From Elusimicrobiota bacterium (GTDB taxonomy: Bacteria > Elusimicrobiota > Elusimicrobia > Elusimicrobiales > UBA9959): a stretch of DNA of 12,406 nucleotides. The DNA lies in NCBI GenBank assembly GCA_030639665.1, contig DAOWCC010000053.1, positions 1 to 12,406 on the forward strand, in the 5' to 3' direction. Position 1 is the stretch's first letter, and each line of letters opens with the position of its first letter. The position numbers and the translations under genes are program-made. Shown here one piece after another: positions 7,473 to 12,406 of the stretch. The notes below the pieces were generated by a model. That model ran no database searches. It worked only from the letters and a program-made list of their open reading frames with translations, and had not been told where the DNA came from.

Positions 7473-8894
7473 TCAATAATAGCCGGCAGACGCTTCAACG
7501 CTATTGAGAAAAGTTACAAAATCATGCCATGCGGAAGCTTTCGCGAAAGCAAAGTTCCCATAACTGCTCTCAAATGAATTTTCCAATTTATCCTGCGATA
7601 TTTTTGCCGCGGGAGGCAGATAAACGGATATGCCTTTGGATTCGGACAATGACCATCCCAGTCTGTCTCTGCCTACCGTTACATTGTCAATGACAAGTTC
7701 ATCGGAAATAAACCGATTAAGTTCAATAATTTTATTTCTAAGCTTCTCCGCCTCAGGACCTTCTTTTGTCATATAGACCGATATTAAATTGGCAAAATGA
7801 GATATATCGCCAAAGAAAGATAATACTTTTTGAGGATCGGCAACCTCACCTACAATATCATAACGCAAAACTTCTCTCCGCGCTATTGTTATCGCTTTAA
7901 TGTCATTAACTTTTTTAACGGAATCCGCGAAATCCGCGAGATGATTGGCAAAATCTTCAAGTTTTGACGCCTTTAAAGCGGAAAGAACGGCGCTTTCTCC
8001 TATAACGGTATAAAACCATTCAAAAGATTCCACTATAAGCGAGCTAAAATCTTCCGCGCTCGCGCCGGGCATTTTTTTAAGAGCGCCAAGAAAGCGATGA
8101 TAGGGATATCCATATACCGGAACGGTAGCTTCCGCTCCGATAATAATATCCGCGTAATCTTTAACTTCATAAGCCACTTCCGCCATTTGCATCAAGCAAG
8201 CGTCAAAAGCGAGTATATCAACTTTACCGGCTTCTTCAAGAATTTTGCCGATTTCAATTGTTCTTACATAATTTCCGGTTTCATCATCATGAGATATACC
8301 CTTATCGGCAATTTTCTTTTCTTTGGGAGGGTCGAACCAGCCGGATCCATGATTCCAAATCACGAGCATATATTTTTTAGCGGGATAATTGGCCTTGGTC
8401 CATTTAACAAAGTCCACAATTCTTTTATAGTCGCCCATATCCACATTCTTGGTTTCCATAATAACTGGCGAAGTCATCTTTTCCCTGTCTTTATCTTTCT
8501 TAATATAGAGCCTTCTTGAACCGGTCCAATCGCCGTCAAGATCAACATCTCCCGCCTGACCGCTCATTCTGCCGATTTCAACCACGATATTCATATTCTT
8601 ATCGGAACCTATGACCTCCATTTGATTGACATTAAATAAACCCGCATGCTCCAAATTATTTTTGCCATTAATAAAAGTCATAATGGTCCATTCTTTTTCA
8701 ATTTTCGGTTTTAAAACATTTTCATCGCGTCTGATGAAATTGAAAATACCGCCATTGCCAAATTCTTCGGAAAACTCGATATCTCTTATGGTAATGGAAT
8801 TTAAATTGAAATTTTCTCCCGCCATGATATTTAACGAGGAAAAGAAAAAAAATGCTGTCGTGAATATAGCGATTTTCGATATTATCTTTTTCAT
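7473..8894 (-). CDS. Clostripain-family (peptidase C11) secreted cysteine peptidase, paralogue 2
   Basis: The ATG at 8894 (473 residues) has CAGGGAGA about 8 nt upstream; an in-frame ATG at 8930 would add 12 polar residues before the signal. Residues 1-25 are a Sec signal ending MAG. The catalytic domain starts near residue 69. His182 (WNHGSGW) and Cys233 (FDACLMQMAEVAYE) form the dyad, and Asp231 is the predicted S1 residue. Against paralogue 1, I count about 29 differences in 217 aligned positions from the WTIM block to the SAE.F block. The signal peptide and the next 40 or so residues are unlike, and similarity drops toward the C-terminus, where the cysteine-containing tail of paralogue 1 is absent. 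This is a tandem duplication that included the upstream element. Both copies look catalytically intact. Confidence 0.93.
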   Translation of the reverse strand: MKKIISKIAIFTTAFFFFSSLNIMAGENFNLNSITIRDIEFSEEFGNGGIFNFIRRDENVLKPKIEKEWTIMTFINGKNNLEHAGLFNVNQMEVIGSDKNMNIVVEIGRMSGQAGDVDLDGDWTGSRRLYIKKDKDREKMTSPVIMETKNVDMGDYKRIVDFVKWTKANYPAKKYMLVIWNHGSGWFDPPKEKKIADKGISHDDETGNYVRTIEIGKILEEAGKVDILAFDACLMQMAEVAYEVKDYADIIIGAEATVPVYGYPYHRFLGALKKMPGASAEDFSSLIVESFEWFYTVIGESAVLSALKASKLEDFANHLADFADSVKKVNDIKAITIARREVLRYDIVGEVADPQKVLSFFGDISHFANLISVYMTKEGPEAEKLRNKIIELNRFISDELVIDNVTVGRDRLGWSLSESKGISVYLPPAAKISQDKLENSFESSYGNFAFAKASAWHDFVTFLNSVEASAGYY

Positions 8895-8914
8895 TTGATA
8901 TTCTCCCTGATTCC

Positions 8915-8951
8915 AAAACAGTAAACTCATATTTATAGTTTATACTGTTTT
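8915..8951. promoter_or_regulatory. Inverted repeat overlapping the -10 of clostripain paralogue 2
   Basis: The arms AAAACAGTAAAC (8915-8926) and GTTTATACTGTTTT (8938-8951) are complementary apart from a two-base insertion in the right arm, with an 11-nt AT-rich loop. The repeat covers the candidate -10 and the expected start site, an arrangement typical of a repressor operator. It could instead be an mRNA hairpin in the leader. Confidence 0.5.
8939..8944 (-). promoter_or_regulatory. Candidate -10 box of clostripain paralogue 2
   Basis: The minus strand reads TATAAA here, with the same spacing to the shared upstream element as the TATAAT of paralogue 1. No consensus -35 is present at the expected place (TGTCTC at 8960-8965), which fits a promoter that depends on an activator. 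Confidence 0.4.
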
Positions 8952-8976
8952 GAAATTGAGAGACAGTGTCCTATGT

Positions 8977-9003
8977 CCCTTTATATGGTAGGTCAAAAGA
9001 CCC
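8977..9003. promoter_or_regulatory. Shared 27-bp upstream element, copy 2
   Basis: This is the partner of 7419-7445, with only two substitutions. The dyad GGTCAAAAGACC occupies 8991-9002 and begins 47 nt upstream of the TATAAA at 8939-8944. Its right end overlaps the first bases of the long hairpin at 9001-9052. Confidence 0.55.
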
Positions 9004-9052
9004 CCACACATAGAAGCCCAAAAACAAGCTTTTGGGCTTCTATGTGTGGGGG
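9001..9052. repeat. Perfect 23-bp-stem inverted repeat in the divergent intergenic region
   Basis: The arms 9001-9023 and 9030-9052 are exact reverse complements around the 6-nt loop ACAAGC. The outer part is five C:G pairs and the inner part ends in AAAA/TTTT. On the minus strand the stem is followed by TCTTTT, like the terminator at 5787-5816, so it could stop antisense transcription coming out of the plus-strand genes. On the plus strand no T-run follows directly. It stands between two divergently transcribed genes, where an ordinary terminator is not expected. Confidence 0.85.
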
Positions 9053-9082
9053 CTGTCATTTTAACGCTAACTATAATATAAT
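9053..9082 (+). promoter_or_regulatory. Promoter of the beta-barrel gene, giving a leaderless transcript
   Basis: A -35-like CTGTCA (9053-9058, four of six) and a perfect -10 TATAAT (9077-9082) are separated by 18 nt. The A of the ATG lies 8 nt past the -10, which is the usual start-site distance. An overlapping TATAAT at 9072-9077 would start about 5 nt earlier. There is no Shine-Dalgarno sequence. The -35 directly abuts the long hairpin. Confidence 0.5.
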
Positions 9083-9089
9083 TTCAACA

Positions 9090-9962
9090 ATGAAACTATC
9101 TCTGATAATGCTTTTCCTATTCTTTAGCTGTTCCCTGCCTTTGAAAGCGGCATGGTGGGCTGAGAATGATTATACTTGGGGCGCGCAAGGTTCAAAAAAA
9201 GAGTCTTTGACTTTTTTTAAAACCATTTCCTCCAGCGCTGTTCTCGGTTTAAATGCCGGCTTTTTTAAAAATGACGGAATTTATAGTGATAAAACCTATG
9301 TTTTAAAAATGCCTATCCTCTATTCGGGCCGTAATTTCTTTCTTTCATTCAAACCTTTTTATTACTTGGAAAATCCCGACATAGGCTCAAGCGCTTACGG
9401 CGGTAAGATTTATTTTATGCATCACTTTGCCGGAAATTCAACTTCTCAACCGGACGACGAATACACCCATTTAATTCTTTCACTTTCCGGAGCGAGACAA
9501 GAAACAACGGTAAATAGAAATAGCCAACTTGAAAAAGTAAATTTCAAAGAGGCTTCCTTTGAGGCTCAGGTGGAGAAAAATTTTTACAATCAATTTTTTC
9601 TTCTCACTTCCGTTTCATTATTCCACAGTTTTGACGACATCAAACAAAGAGAACTGATAAACCCCGTGCTTGATCATTCCGAATTATCATTCATAGGAAC
9701 CTTTGCCTCAATAACCGATTTGCCAAATTATGCCTTGAATCTTCAGTTCGCGAGAAATCTGGCCCCTCAGGAACACAGCCATCTATATTTTGGATTCAGC
9801 AGAATAAATATGGATAGTTCTCCCAACGCTTATTCCGCAATTGTGGGAATAAGAACAAAAACAAATCCCAAAACATCTTTTGATCTTGCGTATAATTGGC
9901 TAAAATTTGATAATATTAGTACTAGGAACTATTATAAATTTTTATTTCAAATATTTTTTTAA
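9090..9962 (+). CDS. Probable outer-membrane beta-barrel protein
   Basis: The ATG at 9090 gives 290 residues beginning with a Sec signal (MKLSLIMLFLFFSCSLPLKAA). The frame stays open to 8973, but that extension runs through the long hairpin and promoter and makes no plausible protein. The mature part shows many alternating hydrophobic/polar strands rich in Tyr and Phe (NFFLSFKPFYYLEN, GGKIYFMHHF, HLYFGFSRINM, TSFDLAYNWLKF). It ends in FLFQIFF with a terminal phenylalanine, the usual signal for insertion by the BAM complex. I do not recognise a named family. A DUF-type barrel or a porin-like protein fits. It is followed after 3 nt by a sensor kinase gene, so the two are probably co-transcribed. 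No ribosome site is visible at its start. Confidence 0.8.
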   Translation: MKLSLIMLFLFFSCSLPLKAAWWAENDYTWGAQGSKKESLTFFKTISSSAVLGLNAGFFKNDGIYSDKTYVLKMPILYSGRNFFLSFKPFYYLENPDIGSSAYGGKIYFMHHFAGNSTSQPDDEYTHLILSLSGARQETTVNRNSQLEKVNFKEASFEAQVEKNFYNQFFLLTSVSLFHSFDDIKQRELINPVLDHSELSFIGTFASITDLPNYALNLQFARNLAPQEHSHLYFGFSRINMDSSPNAYSAIVGIRTKTNPKTSFDLAYNWLKFDNISTRNYYKFLFQIFF

Positions 9963-9965
9963 CTT

Positions 9966-11528
9966 ATGGTCACACAAACACAAGAAAGCTTAGAAATGCT
10001 GGTAATGGTCTCAAGACTATTATCTTCAAAACTTGATATATCCGAACTGCTCGCCACCATAATGAGACTCGCGTCCAGAGTTGTGGGAGCGGAAAGAGCT
10101 TCTCTTTATCTTTTGGACGAAAAAACTCAAGAATTATATTTTGATGTGGCGCTTGGACTCCCCAAGGAAGTTCAAAAACTGCGCTTAAAACTCGGCGAAG
10201 GTCTGGCGGGAACCTGCGCAAAAGACAGAACTTCCATAATAATGAACGATGTCGCCAGTGACAACCGACACGCCGGAAAAGTAGACGCGAAAAGCGGTTT
10301 TATAACCACTTCGCTTTTAACATGTCCCATGATTATAAAAGGCAAGGCCATAGGCGTTGTGCAGGCGATAAATAAAATTGAAGACGAGTTTACCGAAACA
10401 GACAAAAATAATTTTGAAGCCTTTGCCTCTCAAGCGGCCATTGCCATTGAAAACTCCAGACTATTTTCCTCCGTTAAAGAAGAAAAAGCAAAAATGGAAG
10501 TGGTTTTTAAAAAAATCAAAGAAGCCGCCATACTTACATCTCCCGACGGAGAAATACTGCTTTTAAATGATTCGGCCAAACTTTTTCTTGAGTTTGAAAA
10601 ATTTAAATTTAAAAACATTAAAGACGCTTTATCCAATTTCTCGGTTAAACCCTCTTTTGACGATATTATCGCTTCCGATAAACCGCTGAATCCGTTTGAA
10701 GTTGAAAGAGAAAAACCGAAAAAGTTTTTTATGGAAGGCACGGCAATAAAACTCATTACCGATAAAGAAAGTAAAAACCCCGGCATTGAGGGCTGGCTTT
10801 GGATATTATCGGATATCACGGCGCAAAAAATGGAAGCATCTATGGCAAGAAACTTCCTGTCCTTAATATCCCACAAATTCAAAACTCCTCTAGCCTCCAT
10901 AAACGGCTACGCTCAAATATTATCGGATGATAATAATGCCAATGACTTGGCAAAAAAGGCCGCGAAAACCATTTTAACTCAAGGGGCAAAGTTAAACGAA
11001 CTCATTGAAAACCTCTTAAGTTTTGTGACGATTGATAATACCGACGATACAACCTTAAATAAAACCGAATTTGATATATCCGAATTACTTGAAGAATTGA
11101 TTAAAGAAGTTAAAGGAACCATGAAACCGGGGCCGGACGAAGTCACAAACTTCAAACTGGTAACTCCCGAAAAAATATCCTTGAAAGCTGATAGAAATTT
11201 TATAAAAACAGCTCTAAAGCATATCGTGGAAAACGCAATAAAATTTAATACGGCCAGAGAAAAGCTTGTAATTCTCTCATCACAACTTAAAGATGGAAAT
11301 ATTATGTTATCCGTGGGAGATAACGGTCCCGGAATACCGCCGGAAGAACTGGAAAATGTTTTCAATAAATTCTATCAGGTAGAAGCTTCTTTTACGGGAC
11401 AGATTGAAGGCTGGGGTATCGGCTTATCATTCGCTAAACGAGTAGCGGACATTCATAATGGAAAAATATTCGTTAAATCCCAACTGGAAAAAGGCTCCGC
11501 TTTCACCTTAATGCTTCCCAAAGCATAA
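9966..11528 (+). CDS. Sensor histidine kinase, GAF-PAS-HisKA-HATPase
   Basis: The 520-residue protein has no transmembrane segment and is probably cytosolic. A GAF domain spans about 18-165 (VVGAERASLYLLDE, then LGEGLAGTCAKD and FASQAAIAIENSRLF), a PAS-like domain about 172-290, HisKA about 293-357 and HATPase about 410-519. Phosphoacceptor His303 lies in ISHKFKTPL. Nucleotide-binding boxes are the N box HIVENAIKFN (Asn423), DNGPGIP (452-458), FNKFYQ and GWGIGL (482-487). Members usually have Glu directly after the histidine; here it is Lys304. The gene starts 3 nt after the barrel gene with no clear ribosome site, so translation may depend on coupling. No response regulator is adjacent. The ligand of the GAF domain is unknown. 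Confidence 0.93.
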   Translation: MVTQTQESLEMLVMVSRLLSSKLDISELLATIMRLASRVVGAERASLYLLDEKTQELYFDVALGLPKEVQKLRLKLGEGLAGTCAKDRTSIIMNDVASDNRHAGKVDAKSGFITTSLLTCPMIIKGKAIGVVQAINKIEDEFTETDKNNFEAFASQAAIAIENSRLFSSVKEEKAKMEVVFKKIKEAAILTSPDGEILLLNDSAKLFLEFEKFKFKNIKDALSNFSVKPSFDDIIASDKPLNPFEVEREKPKKFFMEGTAIKLITDKESKNPGIEGWLWILSDITAQKMEASMARNFLSLISHKFKTPLASINGYAQILSDDNNANDLAKKAAKTILTQGAKLNELIENLLSFVTIDNTDDTTLNKTEFDISELLEELIKEVKGTMKPGPDEVTNFKLVTPEKISLKADRNFIKTALKHIVENAIKFNTAREKLVILSSQLKDGNIMLSVGDNGPGIPPEELENVFNKFYQVEASFTGQIEGWGIGLSFAKRVADIHNGKIFVKSQLEKGSAFTLMLPKA

Positions 11529-11614
11529 TAATCTTCACTCCATTCCCGCTTTTTGAGAGTCTCAACTAAATTGTGTAAATGACTTTCAATAAAGTATTCC
11601 TTATTTAGGCTGGG

Positions 11615-11663
11615 TCCGCTCTTCCGAGCGAGATCTCGCCAATGGCAGTTTGCCAATGGCGGA
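11615..11663. repeat. Cluster of three consecutive hairpins
   Basis: Three dyads follow one another: GCTC-TTCC-GAGC (11618-11629), the palindrome CGAGATCTCG (11629-11638), and an 11-bp stem with one mismatch and a 3-nt loop (11637-11647 with 11651-11661) built on the repeated word GCCAATGGC. The whole is bounded by TCCGC and GCGGA. It lies about 90 bases after the kinase stop. It resembles a REP-type element, but no second copy is in the window. Confidence 0.5.
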
Positions 11664-11884
11664 TAATTCAAACTTATATTAAATGGGGTGGGATACATAT
11701 TATAAAAATCAAAAAAGATTACGGCAAAGATTTGCGACGAACGATTTTAGGTTTTCGACTAAGGATTTGTAGCGAATTCCACCGGAACAGCGAGGATGTC
11801 TGAGGGCAAAAACATTGCGGAACAACGAGGCTATGCCTCATTATGTGTCGGGAGCTTTGCGACTAACTTTTTTTGCCGGAGTTC

Positions 11885-11951
11885 CGGAACTGGCGGAAAA
11901 TCCGCAAGTCGCATAATTAGAAAACCTGTAATGAGTGAGTGTAAAACTTTG
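11885..11951 (+). repeat. Dispersed intergenic repeat, copy B
   Basis: This is the partner of 2368-2433 in the same orientation, with the same order of blocks from CGGAACTG to GTAAAACTTTG. The AGTTCCGGAACT palindrome is perfect here but degraded in copy A (GTTTCGGAACTG), so copy B may be the less decayed one. Confidence 0.6.
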
Positions 11952-12032
11952 TCGGAATTTCTCTTAATAAATTTAAAAGCTATTTACACAGAAATTTTTA
12001 CACACTCCTCTTTTTCCGCGTCATCAATATCT

Positions 12033-12305
12033 TTACGAAACCTTAACCTCAGCGCCTACCCAAATAAAACCTTGCGGAACCACTATACATTGACATTTAC
12101 GGCTTAAGACAGAGTCTTGCTTAGGCAGAATGGTAACGATGCCATTGGTCCAGCTTACATACCTTATATCTTCATCTGAAACCCATTCATAGACTCTCGG
12201 ACCGATTCTGGGCATACTGCTCCAAACAACAGCGTTTTTCCATGGGATTTCATTTACATCTTTAGAAAATTTAATTTCCGGTATTTTTTCCGAAAGCTCG
12301 TCCAT
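12033..12305 (-). CDS. Small protein of unknown function (90 residues)
   Basis: The ATG at 12305 has AAAGGAG 5 nt upstream (12311-12317), an ideal ribosome site, so I prefer it over the GTG at 12392, whose extra 29 residues include the ribosome site region and part of a tandem repeat. The product is 90 residues with no signal peptide or membrane segment. It is rich in tryptophan and valine and looks like a compact beta-rich domain: WKNAVVWSSMPRIGPRVYEW, YVSWTNGIVTILP, CQCIVVPQGFIWVGAEVKVS. A CxC motif (CQC) occurs near residue 72. I do not recognise the family. It is isolated by more than 500 bases from the next gene, and what lies upstream is outside the window. Confidence 0.65.
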   Translation of the reverse strand: MDELSEKIPEIKFSKDVNEIPWKNAVVWSSMPRIGPRVYEWVSDEDIRYVSWTNGIVTILPKQDSVLSRKCQCIVVPQGFIWVGAEVKVS

Positions 12306-12310
12306 AATTT

Positions 12311-12317
12311 CTCCTTT
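12311..12317 (-). promoter_or_regulatory. Ribosome binding site that decides the start of the small gene
   Basis: The minus strand reads AAAGGAG, then AAATT, then ATG. This strong match rules in the start at 12305 and out the longer GTG start. Confidence 0.65.
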
Positions 12318-12387
12318 GGCGACATTCCCGTCCCCTCCACACAGCATCGGCGGGTTCGCCAAAGAATCAATGGCGAAAAAGGAGAAA

Positions 12388-12406
12388 GTCACCAGTCACC
12401 AGTCAC
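12388..12406. repeat. Heptamer tandem repeat at the window edge
   Basis: The unit GTCACCA repeats with a period of 7 for 19 bases (2.7 copies) and runs into the end of the window, so the true length is not visible. A TTCGCCA/TGGCGAA inverted repeat (12355-12361 with 12371-12377) lies just before it. Confidence 0.75.

Larger units (their letters stand above)
11529..12032. other. Intergenic region of 504 bases, rich in repeats and small palindromes
   Basis: The region lies between the converging ends of the kinase gene and the small minus-strand gene. It holds a cluster of three hairpins (11615-11663), a segment at 11720-11880 with loosely repeated GCGAC/CGACTAAGG motifs, a small GAGGC-TAT-GCCTC hairpin (11827-11839), and copy B of the dispersed repeat, which begins at a 12-bp palindrome AGTTCCGGAACT (11880-11891). 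Open frames here (11796-12107 plus, 11453-11698 minus) have no ribosome site and no protein-like composition. I find no clear rho-independent terminator for the kinase operon. Confidence 0.6.

Noticed and set aside
6521..8519. Similar antisense open frames inside both clostripain genes (6521-6919 and 8097-8519, plus strand), plus 7004-7387.
   Set aside because: Their likeness follows from the conserved sense-strand peptidase sequence. They have no ribosome site and poor protein composition.
8973..9089. Longer N-terminus of the barrel protein starting at 8973.
   Set aside because: The extension translates the long hairpin and promoter, and the signal peptide begins only at 9090.
11796..12107. 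A 103-residue plus-strand frame spanning repeat copy B and the end of the small gene.
   Set aside because: It crosses repeated non-coding DNA and runs antisense into a gene with a good ribosome site.
1..12406. CRISPR array, tRNA or rRNA, insertion sequence, prophage or toxin-antitoxin pair.
   Set aside because: No regularly spaced repeats, no cloverleaf-like sequence and no transposase, integrase or phage protein was seen; the 90-residue gene has no partner beside it.

Overview
The window is AT-rich (roughly 40% GC by eye) bacterial chromosome. It reads as a diderm (Gram-negative-type) organism: it encodes an outer-membrane-type lipoprotein, an OmpA-type peptidoglycan-binding protein and a probable outer-membrane beta-barrel ending in phenylalanine. 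Most products carry Sec signal peptides. The pair of clostripain-like peptidases reminds me of uncultured lineages such as Elusimicrobiota or Omnitrophota. That placement is a guess from memory and the window has no taxonomic marker.

Layout, left to right. Positions 1-8894 hold eight minus-strand genes: a truncated secreted protein of unknown function (1-330), a PPC-like lipoprotein (510-1028) that overlaps by ATGA a secreted HExxH metallopeptidase (1025-2170), an AGCS-family sodium:amino-acid symporter (2512-3909), a secreted hypothetical protein (4027-4740), an OmpA-domain protein (4830-5699), and two tandem clostripain-family (C11) cysteine peptidases (5843-7333 and 7473-8894). A divergent region (8895-9089) separates these from two plus-strand genes: a beta-barrel-like protein (9090-9962) and, 3 nt later, a GAF-PAS-HisKA-HATPase sensor kinase (9966-11528). 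A 504-base intergenic stretch full of repeats follows, then a small minus-strand gene of unknown function (12033-12305). The window ends inside a heptamer tandem repeat.

Working together (inference): the left block looks like a surface and periplasmic set of exported peptidases, envelope proteins and an amino-acid importer, consistent with breakdown of external protein and uptake of the products. The kinase-barrel pair could be a sensing unit, but no response regulator lies in the window.

The most interesting non-coding signals are: a 27-bp element present upstream of both clostripain genes, each time 47 nt from the -10 box; a perfect 23-bp-stem hairpin in the divergent region; an apparently leaderless start of the barrel gene; and an approximately 66-bp dispersed intergenic repeat with one copy at each end of the window. 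I see no tRNA, rRNA, CRISPR array, transposase or phage gene.
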